Shown here piece by piece: positions 1 to 6,468 of a stretch of DNA of 17,531 nt (positions are counted from its first letter, which is position 1; every line of letters starts with the position of its first letter). Under the pieces are notes generated by a model. It had not been told where the DNA came from. It saw nothing but the letters and a program-made list of their open reading frames with translations, and searched no databases. Source of the stretch: UBA9676 sp036522155 (GTDB lineage: Bacteria > Actinomycetota > Actinomycetes > Streptosporangiales > Streptosporangiaceae); contig DATDGI010000332.1 of assembly GCA_036522155.1 (NCBI GenBank), forward strand, positions 1-17,531, in the 5' to 3' direction. The translations under genes were made by a program, and so were the position numbers.

Positions 1-2
1 TC

Positions 3-146
3 AGGAAGTTCTACTCCAGCGAGTCCGCCCGCCGCGCCGCCCTGCCAGCATGGCTCCACGACTACAACCACCACCGGCCCCACACCGCGATCGGACGGTC
101 ACCGCCAATGTCCAGGTTGACCAACGTCCCCGATCAGTACAGCTAG
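3..146 (+). mobile_element. IS481-like transposase, C-terminal end (partial)
   Basis: The reading frame open from the left edge encodes about 47 residues ending at TAG. It contains the WLHDYNHHRPHTAIG and PP..RL segments typical of the end of the DDE integrase core in IS481-type transposases, where a conserved YN..RPH.A.G stretch follows the catalytic Glu. The catalytic residues lie outside the window. The insertion sequence must enter from the left, and its right end should fall within the following ~150 bases, but I could not identify a terminal inverted repeat. An IS3-type transposase is the alternative, because the two families share this tail. Confidence 0.8.
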
Positions 147-437
147 GCCAACGGGCCGCAACCGCTCGGTGCAGCCGCAGGCGGTAATCCCGGCCGACCT
201 ATCCCCATGGAGGAGTGCCAAGCCTTCCGCCGACAGAGGGTCCGTCATCGGGCCATCCCGGAAGGCCACATCGGCCGATTGTTGCGCGGCGGCTGCGCAT
301 CGCGGGCGGGCGCCGAATATTCCGTCCCGTGCTCGCTCCCTCCGCAGGAGATGCCATACGGAAAGACGCATACTCGGTCGGGACTACACCGCCGCGCCGC
401 GCTTGGTCACGCTGCGCGGGGCAGCCGGTCATTTGAG
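147..437. other. Non-coding stretch after the transposase
   Basis: I see no convincing gene here. The open frames are short, lack a ribosome binding site and have no recognisable domain. The stretch probably holds the right end of the insertion sequence and the sequence downstream of the YdeI-like gene that converges on it. Confidence 0.4.
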
Positions 438-989
438 TCAGTTCTGAGCCGCCAGCCGCGCGACGGCCAGGGCCAGGATCTTCGCGCGCGCCTCGGGGGT
501 GCGGGCCTTGAGCAGCGGCAGGATCACGGCGTACCGGCCGGACTTGCCGAGCCGTTCGAAGGCGGCGTTCGCGCGGGCGTGGCTGGCCAGGGCGGCCGCG
601 AGATCGGGCGGGACCACGGCGGTGCGCTGCGATTCGTATGCCGCCTGCCAGCGCCCGTCGGCCTGGGCGGCCGCGACCTCGGCGAGCCCGGCCGGCCGCA
701 TGCGCCCTGCCGCCATGAGTGCCTCGGCCTTCGCGACGTTGGCCTTCGACCATGAGCTCCCGGGTCGGCGGCGCGAGTACCGCTGCAGGAATGACACGTC
801 GTCGCAGGCCCTGCGCAGGCCGTCGATCCAGCCGAAGCACAGGGCCACGTCCAGCGCCTCGGCCGGGGTGACCGAGACGATCCCCGTGTGCGCCCTGGCG
901 ATCCGCAGCCATGCCTCGGCCTGCCCCTCGTGCTCCGCGGCCAGCCAGGCCTCCCACCGGGCGGCATCGGGCAAGTCGAGCACGCCCAC
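438..989 (-). CDS. YdeI/OmpD-associated family protein
   Basis: The product is about 183 residues, the usual size for the YdeI/OmpD-associated family, which is sometimes annotated as bacteriocin-protection proteins and whose biochemistry is poorly known. Family hallmarks are an N-terminal W..WL...H..A...WL segment, A.DVALCFGWIDG near residue 60, the block FLQRYSRRRPGSSWSK, then an A..GRMRPAG..E...A..DGRW segment. The C-terminal half carries a helical segment ending in LARLAAQN-like sequence. The start is a GTG one base after the stop of the upstream VOC gene; a second GTG two codons later is possible. The tight spacing indicates translational coupling and one transcript. No signal peptide or membrane segment is visible, so it should be cytoplasmic. 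Confidence 0.8.
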   Translation of the reverse strand: MGVLDLPDAARWEAWLAAEHEGQAEAWLRIARAHTGIVSVTPAEALDVALCFGWIDGLRRACDDVSFLQRYSRRRPGSSWSKANVAKAEALMAAGRMRPAGLAEVAAAQADGRWQAAYESQRTAVVPPDLAAALASHARANAAFERLGKSGRYAVILPLLKARTPEARAKILALAVARLAAQN

Positions 990-990
990 G

Positions 991-1416
991 CTAGGTCGGC
1001 CTGGCGGACGCGAGGATGTCGAGGTAGTGCTGGTTGTACATGACGCCGAGCACGTTGCCGAACGGGTCGACCACGGCGGCGGTGACGAACCCCTCCCCGC
1101 GTGGCGTGATCGGCTGATACTGCGTGGCGCCCATCGACAGCAGCCGGTCCACGGTGGCGTTGGGGTCGTCGACGTGCCAGTACATGATGGCGCCGCCGGG
1201 CCCGCCCGCCGCGCCGGGCGGCGCGTAGCTGCGGTCGATGATGCCCAGCTCGGCCTGGTAGTCGCCGATGCGGAATTCGGCGTAGGCCAGGCGCCCGCCG
1301 GGCCCCGGCCGCGTGAAGTAGGCCTCCTCGCCCAGGAACCGGGTGTACCACGCCACGGCCGCCGCCACATCGTCGGCCCAGAAGCTGATCGTGCTCAATC
1401 CTCGCAGGCTCACCAT
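991..1416 (-). CDS. VOC superfamily (glyoxalase/bleomycin-resistance-like) protein
   Basis: The 141-residue product has the paired beta-alpha-beta-beta-beta pattern of the vicinal oxygen chelate fold. It opens with LSTISFWADDVAAAVAWYT and ends with VDPFGNVLGVMYNQHY, the classic VDPFGN strand of glyoxalase-like proteins. The first metal-ligand position, usually His in the opening strand, is Ser here, and the final strand lacks the usual Glu. It may therefore bind a ligand rather than act as a metal-dependent lyase. A good Shine-Dalgarno (AGGAAGG) lies about 6 nt before the ATG. It is the first gene of a two-gene unit with the YdeI-like gene. The substrate cannot be deduced. Confidence 0.82.
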   Translation of the reverse strand: MVSLRGLSTISFWADDVAAAVAWYTRFLGEEAYFTRPGPGGRLAYAEFRIGDYQAELGIIDRSYAPPGAAGGPGGAIMYWHVDDPNATVDRLLSMGATQYQPITPRGEGFVTAAVVDPFGNVLGVMYNQHYLDILASARPT

Positions 1417-1560
1417 GCCGCCTTCCTTATCGCTGGCCCCTGCGGTGACGCTACCGGCACGTGCGGAACTCCGGTCGGGCGGCTCCGGCGGACTGCTTCA
1501 CGCTGCGTGTCCGGCGTGCGGCTCCGGCGGGGCGCGCATCGCCGTTCGGCGCGGCCAGAG

Positions 1561-1584
1561 CTGACACCAGGTCTGACAACCAGG
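1561..1584. repeat. Short tandem direct repeat upstream of the toxin-antitoxin promoter
   Basis: CTGACACCAGG at 1561-1571 is followed one base later by CTGACAACCAGG at 1573-1584, differing by one inserted A. The pair lies about 24 bases upstream of the operator-like palindrome and could be a second regulator-binding region. This is a weak inference. Confidence 0.35.
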
Positions 1585-1607
1585 CCGAGTGGTGCCTGCC
1601 TAGATGT

Positions 1608-1644
1608 GCAATATATTGCCTTCGGAAGGCGAGGCATCTACAAT
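1608..1644 (+). promoter_or_regulatory. Leaderless promoter with palindromic operator for the toxin-antitoxin pair
   Basis: GCAATATATTGC at 1608-1619 is a perfect 12-bp palindrome. It overlaps a -35 hexamer TTGCCT (1616-1621). After exactly 17 bases comes a -10 hexamer TACAAT (1639-1644). The predicted start site falls at or next to the antitoxin ATG at 1651, so the transcript would be leaderless, which is common in actinobacteria. A second small inverted repeat, CCTT-CGG-AAGG, lies at 1619-1629 inside the spacer. The arrangement suits autorepression by the antitoxin or the complex. Confidence 0.65.
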
Positions 1645-1650
1645 GAGCTT

Positions 1651-1914
1651 ATGAGCGCGCAAACGTTGGGGTTCGCAGTCCAGCCCGAGGATAGGCCTGT
1701 GCTGGACGAACTGGTTGCCTACTTCGGTGACGGCAACAGGTCTGCTTACCTGCGGGCGACGCTCAAGGTGATGAAGTCGATCATGATCGCTAATCAACTG
1801 CGAGAGGCGCAGGCGTACGGTCAGCAGCGCACCGCTGAACTAGGCATCGATCCAGCTGACGTGCCGACTCGGATCCAGGAGTTCATGAAGGGTCGCCCGG
1901 AGAAGGGCGAGTGA
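1651..1914 (+). CDS. Ribbon-helix-helix-like antitoxin
   Basis: The 87-residue product starts with a short strand (LGFAVQPEDRP). A helical segment VLDELVAYFGDGNRSAYLRATLKVM follows, whose strand-helix-turn-helix layout resembles CopG/RHH antitoxin DNA-binding domains. The charged, Gln-rich C-terminal half (residues 45-87) would wrap the toxin. The next gene starts in a 4-base GTGA overlap with this stop codon, the usual arrangement of antitoxin-toxin pairs. The ATG at 1651 was chosen because the -10 box ends six bases before it and no Shine-Dalgarno is present, which suits a leaderless message. The antitoxin role rests mainly on position and size, not on a recognised family. Confidence 0.65.
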   Translation: MSAQTLGFAVQPEDRPVLDELVAYFGDGNRSAYLRATLKVMKSIMIANQLREAQAYGQQRTAELGIDPADVPTRIQEFMKGRPEKGE

Positions 1915-2426
1915 ATCGCCTCGCGCCGGTCCCCTCGGCAGCTGTCTATGACATCAACGTCCTGGTGACGGCTGCGGCAAGCGGCAATAGCCCATTCCGG
2001 TCCTGGCCGTCTCCACCACCCGTCTCCGGCAATCCCTCAGCCGACTGCCTGGGCGTCATCGTAGATGCGGCCGAGTTCGCCCTCTGGCTATCCCCTCACA
2101 TCACCACAAACGTCGACAGGATCCTGACTGACCTGTTCAAATGGGGTGAGCCTGAGGTGAACGCTTACCTTGAGGCAGTCGTCAGGGCAGCAGAGCACAG
2201 CGGTGGAGGCGTCCTGGCTGAGGTGCCACGAACGGTTCACGACTGTCCAGATCATGAGGACAACCTGATCCTTGATCTGGCTGCCGAGGTCGGGGCGCTG
2301 ATCATTGTCTCGAACGACACCGACCTGCTCTCGATGTCCCCGTGGCGCGGTACCCCGATCATTGAGCCAGCAGCATTCGCGGCCAAGGTTGACGCCATGC
2401 GGCGGCATGCACGGCGACGCCGGTAG
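1911..2426 (+). CDS. PIN-domain ribonuclease, toxin of a toxin-antitoxin pair
   Basis: The 171-residue product is a PIN_3-type protein, a VapC relative expected to be a Mg2+-dependent ribonuclease. The first strand AVYDINVLVTAA carries the first catalytic Asp (residue 14). The acidic cluster follows in DCPDHEDNLILDLA (residues 111-124). The last acidic pair is in IIVSNDTDLLSM (Asp136 and Asp138), ahead of the closing G.PIIEPAAF. A Pro/Ser-rich insertion at residues 25-45 is longer than in compact VapCs. The GTG start overlaps the antitoxin stop by four bases, implying translational coupling. All expected acidic residues are present, so it looks intact. The RNA target is unknown. Confidence 0.82.
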   Translation: MNRLAPVPSAAVYDINVLVTAAASGNSPFRSWPSPPPVSGNPSADCLGVIVDAAEFALWLSPHITTNVDRILTDLFKWGEPEVNAYLEAVVRAAEHSGGGVLAEVPRTVHDCPDHEDNLILDLAAEVGALIIVSNDTDLLSMSPWRGTPIIEPAAFAAKVDAMRRHARRRR

Positions 2427-2772
2427 CCCAGGCCGCTACGGCAAAGAAGCAGCACTGCCGGGCACCGAACCGCGTTGCCGAAATCACCTGTAGGGAAGAT
2501 CAAGGCGGCACCTGCGGCGCCGCTGGCCCGGCGTCAGCGCCGGGCTCTGCGTTGGGGGACGCGCCGCCCGCCGCACGCCGGGCCACGCCCGGCAGACTAC
2601 AAGATCAGACCGGATCATCGTCACGCACGCGGGTACAGCCTCAGCCGTCTTCCTCGGCTCCGATTGTCCGGCTCGCAGCTACAGCGTCAAGGGCGGCCCA
2701 ACGGGCCGTCGCACACGACCCAATGCCGCGTAGTTAAGGGTCTGTGAACCCTCGGGCTGAGGGGCTAGAAGA
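2427..2772. other. Intergenic region after the toxin gene, with two GC-rich hairpins
   Basis: No credible gene is visible. Open frames exist but are rich in Arg and Pro and show no domain. The region lies between the ends of two converging genes. It contains two strong hairpins, at 2526-2545 (8-bp stem, 4-base loop) and 2577-2593 (7-bp stem, 3-base loop). Confidence 0.5.
2526..2545. terminator. GC-rich hairpin, possible bidirectional terminator
   Basis: GCCCGGCG and CGCCGGGC form a perfect 8-bp stem around TCAG. No T-run follows on either strand. If it terminates, it is of the U-less kind often proposed in actinobacteria. Its position between two converging genes supports the call. Confidence 0.4.
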
Positions 2773-4047
2773 TCACGGCCCCGGCGAGAGCATGGCCGCG
2801 GTGAAGTTGACGTCCAGACCGTTGCTGACGTGGTGGCCGCGGCTGGGCGCGAGGAAGAGTGGCCTGGCGGACAGCGTCGCGGATTCCACCAGGCAACTTC
2901 CGGGGCACGGTCCCACGATGAGGTGCCGGCCATCGGGCAGCCACAGGGCCCAGCCCAAGTCCTCACCGAGCGTGATCCGGGGCCTGGGGGCCACCCGCAC
3001 GGCTCCGGTGCGCGGGACGACCAGCGCCAGCCGGGCGTAGGCGGGGGCCATGCCGTGCGGGAGCGTCTGCGGGAACACGGCCAGCTGCGTCCCATCGGGA
3101 GAGAAGGCCCCTCCTATGGCGAAGCCGCCCGGCATGGGGCTGCGTACTGTCCGGGTGGCCAGGGTCGCGGTGCTGGTGATGTTGAGCAGGCAGTTGTCCG
3201 GGAAGGGGCAGGCGGCCGGGAGCCAGGCCAGCAGGCTGGAGCGCGCCCCGGGCGGGGTGTAAGCGGCGATGATCGCCAGGGCCCGGCCGAGTACCCGCAC
3301 CGTGTGGCTGCCCGGGTTCCATAGGCCGAAGACCTGGGGGTACGACTCTCCGCTTTCCCGGGACTGGACGATGACGCCGTTGGCCGTGGCCAGACCCGGG
3401 TAATCGAGTCCAGGGAGCCCATCGCCGCCGGGCAGGTACCAGCCGGGTGGCAGGGTCAGCTGGCGGAGGGCACCGCCAGCCACCGGCAGTTCGCCCAAGG
3501 TGGTGGCGTCCTGCGCCATGAGCAGATACCGGCCGTTGGCCGACAGGAAAGCCGTACTGCCCGGCCCGGCGATCCCGATCTTGCCGGTGGCCCGGTCCAG
3601 GTACTGGACGATCTTCGGATACCAGGCCCGGTATGGCATGAATGGCACGGCTCCACCCATCGGGTTGACCCAATAGATGCGCCCTCCGGCCGGCACCAAC
3701 GGCAGCAGGTCGGCGTTGACCTCCGGCCCTGCCCGCTGGATCACCTGGCCGTCCGGGTGGACAGAGCCAACACGCAGGTGGATGCCGTCATACCACACCG
3801 CGGCCCCCCCGGATGAACGGGCAGCTAGGCCGGTGCCCGCCACACCCGGGCGGTCGGCGTCCTGGCCAGATGCCCGGTGCGGCCAGGTCACAATGACGAC
3901 GGTCACCACCGCGGAACCCACCAGGACCGCGGCGATCCCGGCCAGCCACCGCCGCCGGCGGCGCCGCCGGGCCTGTATAAACAGGGCCTGCTCCACATCA
4001 GCGCCAGGCAACGCGGGCGTGCGTGGCGGGGCGGTCAGAGAGCCCAC
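2773..4047 (-). CDS. Membrane-anchored beta-propeller (WD40/TolB-like) protein
   Basis: The 424-residue product begins with about 30 cytoplasmic residues ending in a run of seven Arg. A single transmembrane helix follows at about residues 34-55 (WLAGIAAVLVGSAVVTVVIVTW). The remaining ~365 residues should lie outside the membrane. Propeller-blade repeats are visible, including FLSANGRYLLMA, AFSPDGTQLAVF and LWLPDGRHLIVG, each a turn of the type seen in TolB/WD40-like domains. Two Cys pairs (CPFPDNC and CPGSC) could form external disulfides. The only workable start is a GTG with no Shine-Dalgarno, about 47 bases from the divergent GntR gene, so the two probably share control. No enzymatic motif is visible; a sensor or binding role is a guess. 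Confidence 0.72.
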   Translation of the reverse strand: MGSLTAPPRTPALPGADVEQALFIQARRRRRRRWLAGIAAVLVGSAVVTVVIVTWPHRASGQDADRPGVAGTGLAARSSGGAAVWYDGIHLRVGSVHPDGQVIQRAGPEVNADLLPLVPAGGRIYWVNPMGGAVPFMPYRAWYPKIVQYLDRATGKIGIAGPGSTAFLSANGRYLLMAQDATTLGELPVAGGALRQLTLPPGWYLPGGDGLPGLDYPGLATANGVIVQSRESGESYPQVFGLWNPGSHTVRVLGRALAIIAAYTPPGARSSLLAWLPAACPFPDNCLLNITSTATLATRTVRSPMPGGFAIGGAFSPDGTQLAVFPQTLPHGMAPAYARLALVVPRTGAVRVAPRPRITLGEDLGWALWLPDGRHLIVGPCPGSCLVESATLSARPLFLAPSRGHHVSNGLDVNFTAAMLSPGP

Positions 4048-4054
4048 CTCAAGC

Positions 4055-4084
4055 GTTGCCGGGCCCGCAACATGGAACTACTAT
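4055..4084 (+). promoter_or_regulatory. gntR promoter with 17-bp inverted repeat
   Basis: GTTGCCGGGCCCGCAAC at 4055-4071 has 5-bp outer arms GTTGC/GCAAC around a GGGCCC core. It overlaps a -35 hexamer TTGCCG (4056-4061). Seventeen bases later is the -10 TACTAT (4079-4084). The start site would be near 4091, so the ATG at 4095 is essentially leaderless. The site fits autoregulation by the GntR protein and could also control the divergent propeller gene. Confidence 0.6.
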
Positions 4085-4094
4085 GACTAGGACC

Positions 4095-4442
4095 ATGCTG
4101 GATGTCAACATCGACCGCTCGGGCCCGGTCCCGCTTCATGATCAGGTCGCCGCGCAGATCCGGCGCGCCATCGGCGAGGGCGAGGCGGGCCCGGGCGAGC
4201 GGCTGCCCCTGGCCAGGGACCTGGCCGCGGTGCTGGGCGTCAACAAGAACACGGTCCTGCGGGCACTGCACATCCTCAGAGACGAAGGGCTGCTGGAGTT
4301 CCGGCGCGGACGCGGCATCACAGTGGCTGGCACTCCCCAGAAAGGCGCCGTGCTCGCCCGGACACGCGATCTCCTCGAATTCGCCCGGCACCACGGCTTC
4401 GGGCGCGAGGAAATCATCCGGATCATCGAAAGCCTGCCCTGA
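4095..4442 (+). CDS. GntR-family (YtrA-like) transcriptional regulator
   Basis: The 115-residue product is a short GntR regulator. It opens MLDVNIDRSGPVPLHDQVAAQI, as YtrA-subfamily members do. Its winged helix runs from about residue 12 to 78 and includes GERLPLARDLAAVLGVNKNTVLRALHIL and the wing GLLEFRRGRGITVAG. The C-terminal tail (residues 80-115) is one or two helices for dimerisation, with no large effector domain. The ATG at 4095 was preferred over an in-frame ATG at 4083 because the latter overlaps the predicted -10. YtrA-type genes usually sit beside ABC transporter genes. Here the only partner is the divergent beta-propeller membrane protein, so that protein is the best candidate target. 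Confidence 0.85.
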   Translation: MLDVNIDRSGPVPLHDQVAAQIRRAIGEGEAGPGERLPLARDLAAVLGVNKNTVLRALHILRDEGLLEFRRGRGITVAGTPQKGAVLARTRDLLEFARHHGFGREEIIRIIESLP

Positions 4443-4584
4443 CATCCCCCACGCCGTCAGCCCAGCACAACAAGATCGCGCCCGCCGCGCGCAAACGGAT
4501 CCCCGGGACACCGGCCTGGCGCCGCACTCTCTCCGGCTGGCTGACCCTCGTTCGTCACATGGTCCCAGAGGGCCTGGGTGGCAC

Positions 4585-4624
4585 TTGAGTTTTATCTATT
4601 ATAACGATAGGATTACTAGCTAAT
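4585..4624 (+). promoter_or_regulatory. AT-rich promoter island ahead of the chimeric sulfur gene
   Basis: This AT-rich island stands out in G+C-rich surroundings. A -35-like TTGAGT (4585-4590) is followed after 17 bases by TAGGAT (4608-4613), a good actinobacterial -10. The -10 overlaps ATTACTAGCTAAT (4612-4624), an imperfect palindrome with arms ATTA/TAAT. Transcription would start near 4620 and run through a ~190-base leader. A TATAAT also exists on the other strand (4598-4603), but without a matching -35. Confidence 0.5.
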
Positions 4625-4812
4625 AGCCAGGAATGACCCGCCCCGCCTGGACCACCGGGGGAGGGATGGCGCCGATGGGGATCGATCCGCGGGCCGCGGG
4701 GCCGCGGGGCCGTGGGGTCCCTGACGGCCCCGCTTTGCCCGCTCATCCGGCGGGTCCGGCCAGGCCGCCCGGCCCTGGTTCCGGCCCAAGTTGACAAGGA
4801 GGCATTTGACCC
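4620..4812 (+). other. Long GC-rich 5' leader
   Basis: The predicted leader is about 190 bases. It contains a GC-rich stretch with a hairpin GGGGCCGT/ACGGCCCC at 4706-4731 (8-bp stem, 10-base loop). I looked for SAM-type riboswitch cores and for a Cys-containing leader peptide of the kind seen before tauD, and found neither. The leader ends in a strong Shine-Dalgarno AAGGAGG (4796-4802), ten bases before the next ATG. Confidence 0.35.
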
Positions 4813-5331
4813 ATGAGCCGCTCCACAGCGCTGGTAGACGCCGACTGGGTGCAGGCGCACCTAACTGATTCCGGTGTGGTGCTGATCGAGGTCGACGAGG
4901 ACACCACCGCCTACGGCAGGGGGCACATTCAGGGTGCGGTCAAGCTCCACTGGAAGAAGGATCTGCTGGACCCGGTGAAGCGCGACTTCGTGGACCGGGC
5001 CGGTTTCGAGGCCCTGGCCGCCGGCTGGCTCATCAACTGCACCGGGCCTGCCGCTGACATCACCACCACCACCGATCCCCTCCTGCGTCACCTCCTTGCC
5101 TCCGGCCTGGCCCGGCCAGACCCGCTGCGGCTGGGACTGGACGCCGACACCAACGGCGCCGTGCGAGACGCAGATGGCAGGCCCGCCAGCGACATCTTCA
5201 CCCTGGGCCCGCTCCTGCGCGGGCGCTGGTACGAGACGACGGCCATCCCCGAGATCCGCGACCAGGCCGCTGCGCTCGCCCGCCACCTGTTCACCGGGCA
5301 GGCCAATGCGGCGCCCGGCGTCGCCGCATGA
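4813..5331 (+). CDS. Chimeric rhodanese / FAD-NAD(P)-binding protein, fusion of two gene fragments
   Basis: The 172-residue product joins two unrelated families in frame. Residues 1-68 match the start of actinobacterial thiosulfate sulfurtransferases: ALVDADWVQAHL, GVVLIEVDEDTTAYGRGHI, GAVKLHWKKDL and DPVKRDFVDRAGFEAL. From about residue 71 (GWLINCTGPAADIT) to the end it matches the C-terminus of COG4529-type FAD/NAD(P)-binding proteins, with GLGLD.D..GAV.DADGR and LGPLLRGRWYETTAIPEIR. The rest of the rhodanese, including its catalytic-loop Cys, and the FAD- and NAD-binding Rossmann regions are missing. It probably arose by a deletion joining two neighbouring sulfur-metabolism genes near nt 5020. 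Promoter and Shine-Dalgarno are intact, so a protein is likely made, but neither parental activity is expected. Confidence 0.75.
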   Translation: MSRSTALVDADWVQAHLTDSGVVLIEVDEDTTAYGRGHIQGAVKLHWKKDLLDPVKRDFVDRAGFEALAAGWLINCTGPAADITTTTDPLLRHLLASGLARPDPLRLGLDADTNGAVRDADGRPASDIFTLGPLLRGRWYETTAIPEIRDQAAALARHLFTGQANAAPGVAA

Positions 5332-5487
5332 CCAGAACACTGAGGCCCGCCCCAGTGCTCCTCACTGTCGGCCAATGCCCTGATCAGATCCACCCCGGCA
5401 GCCGCAGTGCAACGGATCCAGGCCAGCAGAGCGACGGTAGCCGTCGGCGCCACGGCCGAGCCCGCTCGCGACCACGGCGGTGCTGCG

Positions 5488-6393
5488 TCAGCGTCTCCTA
5501 CTCGGGTCGGCCAGGGTGAGCAGTCCCCGCAGGCAGGTGTCGAGGATGAGGCCGGCGATCGCGATGGTGATGATGCCGGCGAAGACGAGTGCGGTGTCGA
5601 GGTAGTCCCCCGCCTGCATGATCATGAACCCGAGCCCGCTGGTGGCGGCCAGCAGTTCGACCGCGACGATGCTGCTCCACGCGCCCGCCATCGAGATCCG
5701 CATGCCGGTCAGAATCCCCGGCAGGGCCGAGCGGATCTGCACGTGCAGCAGCGTGTACCGGCGTGACGCGCCGAGGGTCCGCGCGCACAGCCGCAGGTCC
5801 TCGGGGACCTCGTCGAGCGCGGCGACGGTGGTGACGGCCATGATCGGGACGACCCCGACGATGATCAGCACCTCTTTGGGCAGTTCCCCGATGCCCAGCC
5901 AGACGATGAACAGCGGGATGAAGGCAAGCGGCGGCAGTGGCCGGATGACCTCGATGACCGGGTCGATGAGGTGGCGGGCGAACCGCCAGCCCGACATCGC
6001 GGCGCCGACGGCTACGCCGGCGGTCACGCCGATAACGAAGCCGATCAGGATCCGGCGCAGGCTGATGTACAGGTCGAACCAGAGCGGTTTGCCCTGGGCC
6101 GGGTATGGCCGGACGAGGTAGTGCGCGAACTGAGCCACAGTCTGGGTGACCGATGGCAGCGCGACCTGATCGCCCAGGATGGCCGCGCCCACCTGCCACA
6201 GCACCAGCAGGACCGCGAGGGCCGCCGCCCCGGTCGCCAACCGCCGGAAACGGGCGCGGCGCCCGGCCTGGCGGTGGGCCAGCAGTTCGGCGCGCTCAGC
6301 CAGTTCGGCACCATGGCCGATTTCCGGCCTGGCCTGGTCCTGGGCCTCGATCACCGCAGTGGCGCCGAGCGGGGCGTAATGCCAGCCTGACAT
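5488..6393 (-). CDS. Sulfonate/taurine-type ABC transporter permease (SsuC/TauC-like)
   Basis: The 301-residue product is a BPD_transp_1 permease. A polar N-terminal extension of about 50 residues precedes the first membrane helix (about 53-73). Several more helices follow, including GFVIGVTAGVAVGAAMSG and PLAFIPLFIVWLGIGELPKEVLIIVGVVPIM. The cytoplasmic EAA-type loop that docks the ATPase is at about residues 204-226 (ARTLGASRRYTLLHVQI..ALPGI). The P.PPLAFIPLFIVWLGIGE segment is typical of the SsuC/TauC/NrtB branch. A Shine-Dalgarno (AAAGGAG) lies about 7 nt before the ATG. It is the last gene of the operon, 75 bases after the ATPase gene. Confidence 0.9.
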   Translation of the reverse strand: MSGWHYAPLGATAVIEAQDQARPEIGHGAELAERAELLAHRQAGRRARFRRLATGAAALAVLLVLWQVGAAILGDQVALPSVTQTVAQFAHYLVRPYPAQGKPLWFDLYISLRRILIGFVIGVTAGVAVGAAMSGWRFARHLIDPVIEVIRPLPPLAFIPLFIVWLGIGELPKEVLIIVGVVPIMAVTTVAALDEVPEDLRLCARTLGASRRYTLLHVQIRSALPGILTGMRISMAGAWSSIVAVELLAATSGLGFMIMQAGDYLDTALVFAGIITIAIAGLILDTCLRGLLTLADPSRRR

Positions 6394-6468
6394 GACTCAC
6401 TCCTTTCCGGCTGAACGGCTGCCGCCCGGCCGGCCGCAGTGGGGGCGGAACCGCCTGCCTGGTGCTGC

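Noticed and set aside
499..1914. Long open frame on the plus strand across the VOC/YdeI genes into the antitoxin
   Set aside because: Only the last 88 codons are a real gene. The rest is antisense to two genes with clear families and has no domain of its own.
4598..4603. TATAAT promoter on the minus strand
   Set aside because: No fitting -35 at 16-18 bases and no gene downstream; it would only run antisense into gntR.
4620..4812. SAM-type riboswitch in the leader of the rhodanese chimera
   Set aside because: I could not find the conserved core sequences or pseudoknot partners; only generic GC hairpins are visible.
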